Positions 7,669 through 17,467 are shown, counted from the stretch's first letter. The stretch: DNA of 64,000 bases from Thalassospira sp. HJ (GCF_000948415.1 NZ_JYII01000012.1:310001-374000); one strand, 5' to 3'. The notes: generated by a model not told the origin, from the letters alone. A program made the numbers and translations.

Positions 7669-9588
7669 ATGAGCACGACCTCCAAGACCCCGCTGCTGGA
7701 TACCATCAACACCCCTGACGAGCTGCGCAAATTGCAGCCTGCCCAGATGAAGCAGGTGGCAGACGAATTGCGCGCCGAGGTGATTGATGCCGTATCGGTC
7801 ACTGGCGGCCATCTTGGCGCCGGGCTTGGTGTGGTCGAGCTGACCGTTGCGATCCATTACCTGTTTGATACGCCCCATGATCGCGTGATCTGGGATGTCG
7901 GTCATCAGTGCTATCCGCATAAAATCCTGACCGGGCGACGTGATCGCATCCGCACGATCCGTCAGGGCGGCGGGCTATCTGGTTTCACCAAGCGGTCCGA
8001 GTCTGAATATGATCCGTTCGGGGCCGGGCATAGCTCCACCTCGATCTCGGCCGGGCTTGGTATGGCGGTTGCCAATCAGCTGTCTGATGACAAACGCAAG
8101 AACGTGATTGCGGTTATTGGTGACGGCTCGATGAGTGCCGGTATGGCCTATGAGGCGATGAACAATGCCGCTGCTACCGATCAGCGCCTGATCGTGATCC
8201 TGAACGATAACGACATGTCGATTGCCCCACCGGTGGGATCTATGTCGGGTTATTTGTCGCGCCTGATTTCGGGTAAGGGTTATCAGGGCCTGCGCAATGC
8301 GGCCAAGGGCCTGACCAAACATCTGCCGCGTCAGATCGAAGAAGCTGCGCGCAAGCTTGAAGAATATACCCGTGGCATGGTGACCGGCGGGACCCTGTTT
8401 GAAGAAATGGGCTTCTTCTATGTCGGGCCGATTGATGGTCACAACATGGATCATCTGTTGCCGGTTCTCAAAAACGTTCGCGATGCCGATGTTGATGGCC
8501 CGATCCTGATCCATGCGGTGACGCAGAAGGGCAAGGGCTATGGCCCGGCGGAAAATGCTGCCGACAAGTATCATGGCGTTGCCAAGTTTGATGTTGTGAC
8601 TGGCAAGCAGGCCAAGCCGACCCCGAATGCGCCAAGCTACACCAAGGTGTATGGCGAAACGCTGGTCAAGCTGGCCGAGAAGGACGAGAAAGTCACCGCC
8701 ATCACCGCCGCCATGCCATCGGGCACGGGGGTCAACATCTTTGCCGATCATTTCCCCGATCGCGCCTTTGACGTCGGGATTGCCGAACAGCATGCCGTGA
8801 CCTTTGCCGCCGGGATGGCGTGCGAAGGATACAAACCGTTCTGCACGCTCTATTCGACCTTCCTGCAGCGTGGCTATGACCAGGTTGTTCATGACGTTGC
8901 GATCCAGAACCTGCCGGTGCGTTTCGCGATGGACCGTGCCGGTCTGGTCGGTGCCGACGGGGCGACCCATGCCGGGGCGTATGATATTGCCTATCTCGGC
9001 TGTCTTCCGAACTTTGTTCTGATGGCCGCTGCCGATGAGGCGGAGCTTGTTCATATGACCACGACCGCCTGGGCGATTGATGATCGGCCATCTGCGTTCC
9101 GCTATCCTCGTGGCGAGGGTGTTGGCGTTGAAATGCCAGCTGAGGGTAAAGTCCTTGAGATTGGTAAGGGTCGCGTCCTGCGTGAAGGGGGCAAGATCGC
9201 CATCCTGTCTTATGGCACGCGTCTGGCCGAGGCGATGCTTGCTGCCGAAGACTTGGCAGCACGGGGCTTGCCTGCGACGGTTGCCGATGCGCGCTTTGCC
9301 AAGCCGCTGGATCACGAACTGATTGCCGATCTGGCGCGCAATCATGAAGTCCTGATCACCATCGAAGAAGGCTCGATCAACGGCTTTGGCGCGATGGTCC
9401 TGCAGCATATGGCAGGGCAGGGATTGCTTGATAACGGCCTTAAGATCCGCACCATGGCGTTGCCTGATGCGTTGATTGATCACGACAAGCCGGAAATCCA
9501 GTACGAGAAGGCCGGGCTTGATGCCAAGGCCATCGTCAAGACCGCCCTTGGCGCGCTTGGCATGAGCGAGAGCAAGGCACGCGCTTAA
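7669..9588 (+). CDS. dxs: 1-deoxy-D-xylulose-5-phosphate synthase
   Basis: The 639-residue enzyme condenses pyruvate and glyceraldehyde-3-phosphate, the entry step of the MEP isoprenoid pathway. Visible are [18 protein letters not shown] (about 44-61), [15 protein letters not shown] (76-90), the thiamine diphosphate motif [16 protein letters not shown] (151-166), the catalytic glutamate in [13 protein letters not shown], and [16 protein letters not shown] chose ATG at 7669 ([13 protein letters not shown]), which matches the family N-terminus; a TTG at 7651 would add six residues. It works in the same pathway as ispA upstream. A terminator follows. Confidence 0.97.
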   Translation: MSTTSKTPLLDTINTPDELRKLQPAQMKQVADELRAEVIDAVSVTGGHLGAGLGVVELTVAIHYLFDTPHDRVIWDVGHQCYPHKILTGRRDRIRTIRQGGGLSGFTKRSESEYDPFGAGHSSTSISAGLGMAVANQLSDDKRKNVIAVIGDGSMSAGMAYEAMNNAAATDQRLIVILNDNDMSIAPPVGSMSGYLSRLISGKGYQGLRNAAKGLTKHLPRQIEEAARKLEEYTRGMVTGGTLFEEMGFFYVGPIDGHNMDHLLPVLKNVRDADVDGPILIHAVTQKGKGYGPAENAADKYHGVAKFDVVTGKQAKPTPNAPSYTKVYGETLVKLAEKDEKVTAITAAMPSGTGVNIFADHFPDRAFDVGIAEQHAVTFAAGMACEGYKPFCTLYSTFLQRGYDQVVHDVAIQNLPVRFAMDRAGLVGADGATHAGAYDIAYLGCLPNFVLMAAADEAELVHMTTTAWAIDDRPSAFRYPRGEGVGVEMPAEGKVLEIGKGRVLREGGKIAILSYGTRLAEAMLAAEDLAARGLPATVADARFAKPLDHELIADLARNHEVLITIEEGSINGFGAMVLQHMAGQGLLDNGLKIRTMALPDALIDHDKPEIQYEKAGLDAKAIVKTALGALGMSESKARA

Positions 9589-9615
9589 GCGCTTCGAGTG
9601 TTCTCGGAAAGTTAG

Positions 9616-9649
9616 AAGGCCGGTTGTCGCAAATGATAACCGGCCTTTT
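9616..9649. terminator. Terminator between dxs and the convergent SDR gene
   Basis: AAGGCCGGTT and AACCGGCCTT form a 10-bp stem with a 12-base loop, followed by T's on the plus strand and A's before it, so it can act in both directions. Confidence 0.88.
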
Positions 9650-9651
9650 CG

Positions 9652-10440
9652 TTATTCGGCATAAATCATCTTGTGGGTCATGCCGCCATCAATCCGCATG
9701 GTTTCACCGGTCATGAAGCCGGACATGTCCGGATCAAGCAGGAAACTGACGGCTTGGGCGATGTCTTTGGGCGTGCCCACCCGGCTCACAGGGTGCTGGG
9801 ATTTGTCTGTGTCGCTATGATTGGGTTCGGTTTTGTTGGCCTTTTTCTGCCAGTCACCGACTTCGATCCAGCCCGGAGCAATGGCATTGACCCGGACATC
9901 ACCGGCAAGACTTACGGCAAGCGCATGGGTCAGGGCGACGATGCCGCCCTTGGAGGCGGCGTAGGATTCCGTATTGGCCTCTGACTGGAAGGCGCGGGTG
10001 GAGGCGATATTGACAATCGCGCCCTTGGTCACACGCAGATGCTGTGTCGCATGTTTGGTGGCCAGGAACACACCACCCAGATTGACATTGATCACGCGTT
10101 GCCACTGATCCCATTCAAGGTCTTCGATACCGGGCGCATGCGGATCGGCAATGCCGGCATTATTGATCAGGCCATCAATCCGGCCAAACCGGTCAAAGCA
10201 TTGCTGCACGGCAAGTATGATGTCGGCCTCGGTCGCGACGTCGCCTTTAAGGAGCAGGGTGCGGTCGCGTTCATCGTCCGTCAGGCTTGCAAGTGCCTCT
10301 TCGCCCGCATCGGCATCAAGATCAAACATCGCGACCTTCCAGCCAAGACCGAGAAGATGCTTTGAGATACCAAGGCCCAAACCCTGGGCCCCGCCGGTGA
10401 CAAAGGCCACGCGTGGTGCTTGTGCGGACGGATGTTGCAT
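9652..10440 (-). CDS. SDR-family oxidoreductase
   Basis: A 262-residue classical short-chain dehydrogenase. The Rossmann motif TGGAQGLGLGISK (about 16-28) is followed by DLDADAG, an acid-terminated strand favouring NAD(H). NNAGIADPHAP, the catalytic serine in NIASTRA, and YAASKGG (Tyr and Lys) complete the active site. The C-terminal SGFMTGETMRIDGGMTHKM is typical. Substrate is not predictable. The start ATG at 10440 follows GGGG at five bases. The YkgJ-type gene lies 100 bases upstream on the same strand. Confidence 0.88.
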   Translation of the reverse strand: MQHPSAQAPRVAFVTGGAQGLGLGISKHLLGLGWKVAMFDLDADAGEEALASLTDDERDRTLLLKGDVATEADIILAVQQCFDRFGRIDGLINNAGIADPHAPGIEDLEWDQWQRVINVNLGGVFLATKHATQHLRVTKGAIVNIASTRAFQSEANTESYAASKGGIVALTHALAVSLAGDVRVNAIAPGWIEVGDWQKKANKTEPNHSDTDKSQHPVSRVGTPKDIAQAVSFLLDPDMSGFMTGETMRIDGGMTHKMIYAE

Positions 10441-10540
10441 GTCTGCCCCATGTGTTGTGATGCAAGGTCAGGTGGATACCCGACCCATAAGGAACGTTCG
10501 GGAAATGGTCTTGTTCGCGCGAAATTGCAAGGCGAAGTGT

Positions 10541-11248
10541 TCAGGCGGCTGTTGCGCCGTTTTCAAGCCGATCCAGCAAGGCATGGACAAAACCTTCTTG
10601 CCGATCATCAAGACCGCGCCGGGTGGCGAGTTTTTGCAAGGCCTCGGTCGCCTCGATATGCAGGCGGTAATGGCCGGAATCCTGATCAATGCGCGTGGTT
10701 TGCTGTGCGCTATCGCCAAAGACCATGGCGTGACAGAGACCGGCATCGGCTGAGGTAAAGGCGCGGCAGGTCAGCGGGCGAAGCTCATAAATGCTGCAAC
10801 GATCATTTTCATCCAGAAGCGGGCAGCGTGCGCGGACTTCGCTGGTTTTGGTGAATTGTTCGATTTCGTGCGCGGCAGTCTTCAGACGATCCAGCAGAGC
10901 CAGCTGTTGCGGTTCGGAAAAGCTTGCCTGAATGTGAGCGGCGATCAGGTCGGTAACACCGGGCGGGACACTGACAAACAGGTGGCAACAGGCACTGCAT
11001 TGATCGCGGCATGCACGTGGGGTCGGATTGGGGAAGCTTTGGCGCAGAAGGGTGGATACCTGCTCCAGCATCGCCATGGTGGCCCGGGCGGCGTCGGCAA
11101 GCGTGTCTGCAGCATCAAGGGTGCGGTCAAGCTCCGTTCGGAAATTGGCAAACATCTGCTCGTAACGACGGGATGCCTCGGCAGTCAGGGCACCGGTCTG
11201 AGCGATGTTGTGCGAAATCCGGTCTATGGCGTCATCAAGCTTCGTCAT
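10541..11248 (-). CDS. YkgJ-family cysteine-cluster protein
   Basis: This 235-residue protein has the CxxCxxCC-type cluster (CRDQCSACCHLF, about 81-92), then CPLLDENDRCSIYELRPLTCRAF (about 142-164) and LCHAM. The spaced cysteines suggest an Fe-S or zinc centre; the family (UPF0153/YkgJ) is of unknown function. The N-terminal 75 residues are helical with no cysteines. The first possible start is TTG at 11251; ATG at 11248 (MTKLDDAIDRI) is preferred. Confidence 0.85.
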   Translation of the reverse strand: MTKLDDAIDRISHNIAQTGALTAEASRRYEQMFANFRTELDRTLDAADTLADAARATMAMLEQVSTLLRQSFPNPTPRACRDQCSACCHLFVSVPPGVTDLIAAHIQASFSEPQQLALLDRLKTAAHEIEQFTKTSEVRARCPLLDENDRCSIYELRPLTCRAFTSADAGLCHAMVFGDSAQQTTRIDQDSGHYRLHIEATEALQKLATRRGLDDRQEGFVHALLDRLENGATAA

Positions 11249-11389
11249 CAATGCCAGTTACTCTCGTTCTGGTATGTCGGACTAGCCTGCAGTGTGCTCG
11301 TTATTGTTTTTCTAATTTAGCATCTTTGGCGTTAGTTCCCTAATAATTACATAAACTTATACGTCAGTTCAATTTGGTGCGGTTGGCGC

Positions 11390-11419
11390 AAAAAAAACCG
11401 GCCAGATAAATCCGGCCGG
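11390..11419 (-). terminator. Terminator of the malonate operon
   Basis: Read on the minus strand, CCGGCC and GGCCGG flank a short AT loop and are followed by eight T's. It lies downstream of matB. A second small hairpin (GGGTC-GAAAA-GACCC) is at 11426-11440. Confidence 0.8.
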
Positions 11420-11484
11420 GAAGTCGGGTCGAAAAGACCCGTGGGTGCTGCGGGTTAGGCAGCGGGAGTTTTGGCTGCAACGCG

Positions 11485-13011
11485 TTATGCAGCAGGGGAG
11501 GTAAAGGTATCCTCGTATTCCTTGCGCAGCTGGGCCTTCTGGATTTTGCCCATGGTGTTGCGCGGCAGTTCCTTGATCACCCAGATGCGCTTGGGCACCT
11601 TGAATTTCGCAAGCTTGTCCTGGGTGCGTTTGATGATGGCTTCGGGGTCGGCCTGATCACCATTGGCAGCGACAATCACACCGGCAACGGCTTCGCCGAA
11701 ATCAGGATGTGGCAGGCCAAAGATTGCGACTTCATCGACCTCGTCATATTCGGCAATGACTTCTTCGACTTCCTTGGGATAGACGTTAAAGCCACCGGAA
11801 ATGATCAGGTCCTTGTCACGGCCAACGATGGTGACATAGCCGTCTTCGCCAATGGTTGCGAGATCGCCGGTGATAAAGAACCCGTCAGACCGGAACTCGG
11901 ACGCGGTTTTTTCCGGCATCTGCCAGTAGCCTTTGAAAACGTTCGGGCCACGGACTTCCAGCACGCCGATTTCACCAGCGCCCAAAACGTTGCCGTCCTT
12001 GTCACACACGCGTGCCTCGATCCCCGGCAGGGTCGGGCCAACCGCACCCGGACGGCGTTCACCATCAAGCGGGTTGGACGTGTTCATACAGGTTTCGGTC
12101 ATGCCATAGCGTTCAAGGATCTTGTGACCGGTACGTTCAAAGAACGCATCATGGGTTTCGGCCAGAAGCGGGGCGGAGCCTGAAACGAACAACCGCATGT
12201 TAGCGGTAACATCCTTGGTAAACTGCGGATGAGAAAGCAGACGGGTATAAAAGGTCGGAACACCCATCAGCACGGTTGATTGCGGCAAACGTTCAATCAC
12301 GTCATCTGCATCGAATTTCGGAAGCAGGATCACCTTGCCACCATTCATCAGCATGATGTTGATGGCAACAAACAGACCATGGGTGTGGAACAGCGGCAGG
12401 GCGTGCAGCAACGTATCACCCGGCTTGAAGCCCCATGCCTGATGCAGGGTCTTGGCGTTTGAGCCCAGATTGTTATGGGTCAGCATCGCGCCCTTGGACC
12501 GGCCCGTGGTGCCAGATGTATACAGGATGGCGGCAACGTCGTCCTTGTCGGCTGCGACAATGTCGGTCATTGCGGTGGCGTTGGCGGCCTCGTCATTCAG
12601 GCTGCCATCGCCGTTTGAACCAAGCGACAGGACAGCAGCGACATTATTCTTGCTACCCAGTTCCTTGGCCGCATCGATATGGGCCGGACGGCAGACAAAG
12701 ACGCGCGGGGCGGCATCACCCAGAAAATAGGCGATTTCGTCACCGGTATAGGCGGTGTTAAGCGGCAGATGGATGGCACCAAGCTGCAGGCAGGCAAGAT
12801 AAAGCGCGATCACGTCTGATGATTTGTCGACCTGGGCTGCGACACGGTCGCCCTTGACCACACCGTGGGCGGCAAGGACGGATGCATAGCGCCCGGTGCG
12901 ATCAAGAAGCCAGGCGAAGCTGCGCTCCGTACCATCGCGTTCGATCAGGAAAGTGCGGGATTTGTCGGCCGGAAAACGGTCCAGAAATGTTTGAAGAAGA
13001 TTATCTGACAT
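11485..13011 (-). CDS. matB: Malonyl-CoA synthetase (MatB-type acyl-CoA ligase)
   Basis: An ANL-superfamily ligase of 508 residues from ATG 13011 (AGG seven bases upstream; ATG 13017 also possible). The P-loop is AAILYTSGTTGRSKGAMLTHNN, then YGMTETCMNTSNP, the hinge aspartate in GYVTIVGRDKDLII, and the catalytic lysine in PRNTMGKIQKAQLRK near the C-terminus. It makes malonyl-CoA from malonate, CoA and ATP. The decarboxylase gene is 13 bases upstream and TRAP genes precede that, so substrate assignment rests on context. After the stop the frame continues as RVAAKTPAA and a second stop, echoing the TSPAA end. Confidence 0.93.
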   Translation of the reverse strand: MSDNLLQTFLDRFPADKSRTFLIERDGTERSFAWLLDRTGRYASVLAAHGVVKGDRVAAQVDKSSDVIALYLACLQLGAIHLPLNTAYTGDEIAYFLGDAAPRVFVCRPAHIDAAKELGSKNNVAAVLSLGSNGDGSLNDEAANATAMTDIVAADKDDVAAILYTSGTTGRSKGAMLTHNNLGSNAKTLHQAWGFKPGDTLLHALPLFHTHGLFVAINIMLMNGGKVILLPKFDADDVIERLPQSTVLMGVPTFYTRLLSHPQFTKDVTANMRLFVSGSAPLLAETHDAFFERTGHKILERYGMTETCMNTSNPLDGERRPGAVGPTLPGIEARVCDKDGNVLGAGEIGVLEVRGPNVFKGYWQMPEKTASEFRSDGFFITGDLATIGEDGYVTIVGRDKDLIISGGFNVYPKEVEEVIAEYDEVDEVAIFGLPHPDFGEAVAGVIVAANGDQADPEAIIKRTQDKLAKFKVPKRIWVIKELPRNTMGKIQKAQLRKEYEDTFTSPAA

Positions 13012-13023
13012 GGTCATACCTGT

Positions 13024-14340
13024 TTAAATTCCGGCAAGCTGTGCGACGGATTTCGATGTGGCGATCTTTCCGTCATTCATCAGTGCTTCGTGGTTTTTCT
13101 CGATATCATCAAGGTGGTAGGCGTAATTCACCATCATACCGCCAGCCTGACGAAGGCCCTTGTCCGACGTATCGCCAAGCCAGTTAAGGCGTTCAAGCTG
13201 TGCACCATTGCCCAGATGGAACCGCGCGGTGGGGTCGAGCGGTGATTTGCCGCGCTTGCACGTGGCGAGATAGGTCGCACACAGTGCCAAGGTCGGCTTT
13301 TTGAGGTTCGCGACCTTGACCGGATCACTGACCCAGTCATGTTCGCTAAGCCCTTCAAGGACCTGACCTGCAAGATCGGCATCGTCGGCCTTGCTTTTCT
13401 GACGGGTGCGCAACCAGCCCATGAAGCCCGGAATGGGCGACAGGGTGGCAAACTGTTTAAGCTGCGGGAATTCGCGTTTGAGTTCCTCGACCACCTGTTT
13501 GATCAGGAAGTTGCCAAAGGAAATCCCCTTGAGCCCGGCCTGACAGTTGCTGATCGAATAGAAGATCGCAGTGTTGGCGGTCTCCGGTGCCTTTTCGTCA
13601 ATTTCCGGGGCCAAAAGCGCCTGAACGCTATCGGCCAGTCCATGCACCAAAGCGACCTCAACAAAGATCAGCGGATCATCAGGGATCGCCGGATGGAAGA
13701 AGGCAAAGCATTTCCGGTCGGTCGCCAGACGGCGTCGCAGATCTTCCCAGCCCTGAATTTCATGTACCGCCTCATAGCGGATCAGTTTTTCAAGGATGGC
13801 CGCCGAGGTATCCCAGTCAATATGACGCAGTTCAAGGAAACCACGGTTAAACCAGCTGGTCAGCAGATGCTGCATGTCGGCATTGAGCGGCTCAAGATCG
13901 CGATTGTTCTTGAGAAGCCCGATCAGGGTTTCCCGCATATCGACAATCGCGCGTGTACCACCCGGTGCCATGTTGATCTTGCGCAGAAGTTCCTGACGGA
14001 CCGGCTCGGACGTCTGGGTGAGGACCGCAAGGTTGGCTTCGGACGGATCCTTGGCAAAGGCCTCGGCCGCCTTGGAAACCTTGGTGCGGTCTGCACTGAA
14101 GTCGTTCTGCATCATCTGGAAGAAGGCCAGGTTGTCTTCTTCCGGCAGGTTTTCCCAAAGACGAACCACTTCGCGGGCAACCGCGGTACCACGTGCCTCA
14201 CCTTTCTGCGAGACAAGGTCCTTGCACATGGCACCGAGCTGCTTGAGCGGCTCCTGCGGGGTCGAGATCGGCAGATCAAGCAGTTCACGACCACGGTCGG
14301 CAATGCTTGAAAGCCAGCTTTTGACAGACATGCCTGACAT
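13024..14340 (-). CDS. Malonyl-CoA decarboxylase
   Basis: The 438-residue product matches malonyl-CoA decarboxylase: a helical N-terminal domain (about 1-170) and a GNAT-like catalytic domain with HIDWDTSAAILEKLIRYEAVH, then CFAFFHPAIPDDPLIFVEVAL and the serine region YSISNCQAGLKGISFGNFLIK. The C-terminal VNYAYHLDDIEKNHEAL is also characteristic. It converts malonyl-CoA to acetyl-CoA and CO2, completing malonate use after MatB. ATG at 14340 overlaps the stop of the TRAP large subunit (TAATG) with GGAGGA five bases upstream. This is the matA role of the rhizobial mat cluster. Confidence 0.94.
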   Translation of the reverse strand: MSGMSVKSWLSSIADRGRELLDLPISTPQEPLKQLGAMCKDLVSQKGEARGTAVAREVVRLWENLPEEDNLAFFQMMQNDFSADRTKVSKAAEAFAKDPSEANLAVLTQTSEPVRQELLRKINMAPGGTRAIVDMRETLIGLLKNNRDLEPLNADMQHLLTSWFNRGFLELRHIDWDTSAAILEKLIRYEAVHEIQGWEDLRRRLATDRKCFAFFHPAIPDDPLIFVEVALVHGLADSVQALLAPEIDEKAPETANTAIFYSISNCQAGLKGISFGNFLIKQVVEELKREFPQLKQFATLSPIPGFMGWLRTRQKSKADDADLAGQVLEGLSEHDWVSDPVKVANLKKPTLALCATYLATCKRGKSPLDPTARFHLGNGAQLERLNWLGDTSDKGLRQAGGMMVNYAYHLDDIEKNHEALMNDGKIATSKSVAQLAGI

Positions 14341-15656
14341 TAGCGTCCTCCGATGATGGTTTCCGGAAGCCAGGTGGCGATCTGCGGGAAGAAGCAAAGA
14401 ATGACGATTGCCGCGATCATGCACATCACATAAGGGAACGCGCCCTTAAGGATGCTTTGCAGACGGATGTCCGGGGCAATGCCATTGATCACATAAAGGT
14501 TCAAACCAACCGGCGGGGTGATCAGGCCGATTTCCATGTTGATGGTCAGGATCACTGCAAACCAGTAGGGATCGAAACCGGCATTGATGATCACGGGCAG
14601 AAGGATCGGTGCGCTCATCAGGATCACGGCAACCGGCGGCAGGAAGAAGCCACTGATCAGCAGGAACACATTGATGAAGCCCATCAGGACCCAACGGTTG
14701 ACCTCAAGGGCTGAAATCCACTGCGCGATCGACTGGGTGACCAGAAGCGACGACAGCATGTAGCTAAACAGGCCCGCAGCCCCGATGATGAGCAAGATCA
14801 TCACCGATTCCTTGGTGGTGTCACGCATGACATTCCATAGCTGGCCCGGTTTCCACATGCGATAAATGATCATCGCTGTGATCAGGCAGAACAGCGCACC
14901 AACACCAGCCGTTTCGGACGGGGTGGCAACACCGCCATAAAGGGCAAACAGAACAGCACCGATAATGACAAGGAAGGGCAGTACACGCGGAAGGATTTCA
15001 AACTTTTCCTTCCAGCTGTATTTGACCACACCAAGGGCCGCCTGGGCATTGCCCTGACGCCATGTCGAATAAAGCGACCATGCCATGAAGAGTGCCGTTA
15101 CCAGCAGGCCCGGCAGAAGACCCGCCAGGAACAGACGCCCGATCGAGGTTTCCGTCGAGATGCCATAGACAATCATGGTGACACTTGGCGGGATCAGGAT
15201 GCCAAGCGTACCGCCAGCTGCGATCGAGCCGGCTGCAACTGTATCGGGGAAGCCGCGTTCGCGCATTGCCGGAATGCCCATCTTGCCAATCGCGGCACAG
15301 GTCGCAGGCGACGAGCCCGACAGGGCGGAAAAGATGGCGCAAGCGCCCAAGTTTGAAATCACAAGCCCGCCTGGAACACGCGTCAGCCAGCGATCAAGAA
15401 CCGAGTAAAGGTCACCACCTGCACGGGATGATGCAACGACCGCCCCCATCAGGATGAACATCGGGATGGCAAGGACTTCGAAGCTTTCGAGTTTGCCAAA
15501 CAGGATTTCAGGCAGAAGCGGCAGCGATCCGGTGCCATCAAAGATGACGATAAAACCGATGCTGACCAGGATCAGGCCGATACCGACCGGAATGCCGGAG
15601 AAAAGAACAACTGTGGTCGCGATGCCAACAATGGCCGCAAGAAGCAAGGGATCCAT
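14340..15656 (-). CDS. TRAP transporter large permease, DctM type (malonate system)
   Basis: A 438-residue integral membrane protein with about 12 hydrophobic segments. Typical DctM stretches are AIPMFILMGAVVASSRAG, then SGSSPATCAAIGKMGIPAM, GGTLGILIPPSVTMIVYG and EIGLITPPVGLNLYVINGIA. It forms the sodium-coupled transmembrane channel in the inner membrane. A strong AAGGAGG lies seven bases before the ATG. It sits between DctQ and malonyl-CoA decarboxylase; by analogy with matPQM of Sinorhizobium the substrate is malonate (inference from context). Confidence 0.93.
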   Translation of the reverse strand: MDPLLLAAIVGIATTVVLFSGIPVGIGLILVSIGFIVIFDGTGSLPLLPEILFGKLESFEVLAIPMFILMGAVVASSRAGGDLYSVLDRWLTRVPGGLVISNLGACAIFSALSGSSPATCAAIGKMGIPAMRERGFPDTVAAGSIAAGGTLGILIPPSVTMIVYGISTETSIGRLFLAGLLPGLLVTALFMAWSLYSTWRQGNAQAALGVVKYSWKEKFEILPRVLPFLVIIGAVLFALYGGVATPSETAGVGALFCLITAMIIYRMWKPGQLWNVMRDTTKESVMILLIIGAAGLFSYMLSSLLVTQSIAQWISALEVNRWVLMGFINVFLLISGFFLPPVAVILMSAPILLPVIINAGFDPYWFAVILTINMEIGLITPPVGLNLYVINGIAPDIRLQSILKGAFPYVMCMIAAIVILCFFPQIATWLPETIIGGR

Positions 15657-15668
15657 GGTGCGGCCTCC

Positions 15669-16358
15669 TTAAAATGCGCCTTCGCGAATATCGAACGGGG
15701 TCGATCTGCGCGTGATGAGGGAAAGGAAATCGGCAACGAACTGCAAGAACAGCAAGCCAAAGCCAACCGGAAGGGCAGTAAACGGTTTCCAGAGCGGAAC
15801 AGCCCAGATGGTCTCGGACAACCAGCCGCCTTCATAGGCTTCGATCACCAGTTCAAGACCGTAAAAGGCAAACATGGCCGAGATGCCCATGCCACACAGC
15901 AAGGTGACAATGGCAAGCGTCATGCGTGCGCCGCGTTTAAGATAAAGCGGCAGCAGATCGACATTGACGTGACCGCGCAGCAATTGGACATAGGGCAGAC
16001 CAACAAGGGTCGCACCGATCATCAGGAAGATGACGGCTTCAGTCTGCCAGACGGTTGAGTCATTCAGCACATAGCGCATGAAGACCAACTGACAGATGAT
16101 CAGCATGGCAATTGCAAACATCGAGGCCGAAGCAACGCCACACACGCGCGACAGGAAATGGATGGCGGCAATCACGCCATCAACCGGTCCTTTTGGATGA
16201 TGCGCGTAGCGGTCTGCCTGTGCGGCATGATCGTCGATAGGTTCGACATCAGGCGGAGGCGGCATATCGGATTTAACGGAATGCGACGCACTTGGGGTCT
16301 GCGCGAAGTCATCGGGCAGATCAATGGGCAATGGGTGCGGGGACATGGCGTTGGACAC
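15669..16358 (-). CDS. TRAP transporter small permease, DctQ type (malonate system)
   Basis: The 229-residue product has an unusual N-terminal extension of about 60 polar residues (SDMPPPPDVEPIDDHAAQAD) before the first membrane helix. Four transmembrane segments follow, with the DctQ signature RYVLNDSTVWQTEAVIFLMI and GHVNVDLLPLYL. DctQ bridges the binding protein and DctM. The GTG start at 16358 has AGAGGAG seven bases upstream; ATG at 16346 would remove four residues. It is 12 bases upstream of the DctM start. Confidence 0.92.
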   Translation of the reverse strand: MSNAMSPHPLPIDLPDDFAQTPSASHSVKSDMPPPPDVEPIDDHAAQADRYAHHPKGPVDGVIAAIHFLSRVCGVASASMFAIAMLIICQLVFMRYVLNDSTVWQTEAVIFLMIGATLVGLPYVQLLRGHVNVDLLPLYLKRGARMTLAIVTLLCGMGISAMFAFYGLELVIEAYEGGWLSETIWAVPLWKPFTALPVGFGLLFLQFVADFLSLITRRSTPFDIREGAF

Positions 16359-16416
16359 GCGCGTACTCCTCTGACGGAACCGTGGTGTTATGGTCTGGTC
16401 GTGTTGGGAAAAGCAG

Positions 16417-16442
16417 GGTGGTGCCGTATCACCGGCACCACC
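16417..16442 (-). terminator. Stem-loop between TRAP binding-protein and permease genes
   Basis: GGTGGTGCC and GGCACCACC form a perfect 9-bp stem with an 8-base loop in the 101-base gap. There is no T run. Such intercistronic hairpins often protect the abundant binding-protein message or attenuate the permease genes. Confidence 0.65.
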
Positions 16443-16459
16443 ATCACATCAGGCACGGA

Positions 16460-17467
16460 TCACTTAACAGCGAGCGCCATGTCGAGGATTTCCTGACCGT
16501 TCGGGGTTTCTTCCACGAACTTGGCATAGGACGTTTTCATGGCGATCGCCTGCCATGCTGCAAAGTCCTCGTCAGTGAGATCAGCGATTTCAACACCGGC
16601 TTCCTTGAAGACTTCGACGCTGTCGGAGTCCTGCTTGCGGCCTTCGGTGGTGTAGTACTCTTCAGCGACCTTTGCGGCGGCTGCGAGGGCGTCTTTCTGC
16701 GCATCGTTGAGCTTGTCATAGCTGCGCTTGGACATCAGGACCGGCTGATACATGAACCAAAGGGCATTGCCAGCAGCCGGGGTGTAGCATTTGACCTGCT
16801 CGTAGATACGATAAGACACGAAGCTCGACGAGCTGGTGTTTGCCGCATCAAGAACGCCGGTCTGCATGGCCGGATAGATTTCCGAGCTCGGCATTGCGGC
16901 GATGGAGCCGCCAGCACCCTGAAGCATCTGTTCGAACGACTTGCCGGCTGCACGGATCTGCAGGCCTTTGACGTCGTCAGGCTTTTTGATGCAGCCCTTG
17001 GTCGATGCAAAGCCACCAGCGAGCCAGCCCTTGGCAACCGTGACAACACCTTCTTCGTTCAGCAGCTCTTCGATTTTAGCCATGAACGGGGATTCGTTGA
17101 TGCGATTGGCGTGGTCATGGTTTTTAACCAGTGCCGGCATCAGGGTCAGGTTTGCAGCCGGAACGCGACCACCGGCATATGCCAGCGGATACACGATCAT
17201 ATCAAGCTGGCCACGCGTCATCGGGGTCCACTGTTCCTTCGCCTTGAACAGGGAGCCGGACGGGAAGATCTGGATTTCCAGATCGACGTCAGCAGCTTTG
17301 ACTTCGTTTGCAATAATCTCTGCAACCTTGTGACGGATGTCGCTGGTCGACCACTGGTGAGACAGCTTGAGAGTCTCGGCACCAGCAGATGCGGACATGC
17401 CAAAGGCAGCAACAGACATGGAGATGGCGGCGACGGACGCCGTAAGAGTCTTTTTGAAAATCTTCAT
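16460..17467 (-). CDS. TRAP transporter substrate-binding protein, DctP type (malonate system)
   Basis: A 335-residue periplasmic protein. The signal peptide covers about residues 1-30 and ends SASAGA before ETLKLSHQWSTSD. The DctP family pattern is visible: FPSGSLFKAKEQWTPMTRGQ, then KGLQIRAAGKSFEQMLQGAG with the conserved arginine that binds the substrate carboxylate, and AMPSSEIYPAMQTGVLDAAN. GGGAGGAAAAG precedes the ATG. It should bind malonate, judged by the decarboxylase/synthetase genes downstream and the divergent GntR regulator. First gene of the operon running to 11485. Confidence 0.93.
   Translation of the reverse strand: MKIFKKTLTASVAAISMSVAAFGMSASAGAETLKLSHQWSTSDIRHKVAEIIANEVKAADVDLEIQIFPSGSLFKAKEQWTPMTRGQLDMIVYPLAYAGGRVPAANLTLMPALVKNHDHANRINESPFMAKIEELLNEEGVVTVAKGWLAGGFASTKGCIKKPDDVKGLQIRAAGKSFEQMLQGAGGSIAAMPSSEIYPAMQTGVLDAANTSSSSFVSYRIYEQVKCYTPAAGNALWFMYQPVLMSKRSYDKLNDAQKDALAAAAKVAEEYYTTEGRKQDSDSVEVFKEAGVEIADLTDEDFAAWQAIAMKTSYAKFVEETPNGQEILDMALAVK

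Noticed and set aside
7975-9483. 502-codon minus-strand frame opposite dxs
   Set aside because: Shadow of dxs, an effect of its GC-biased third positions.
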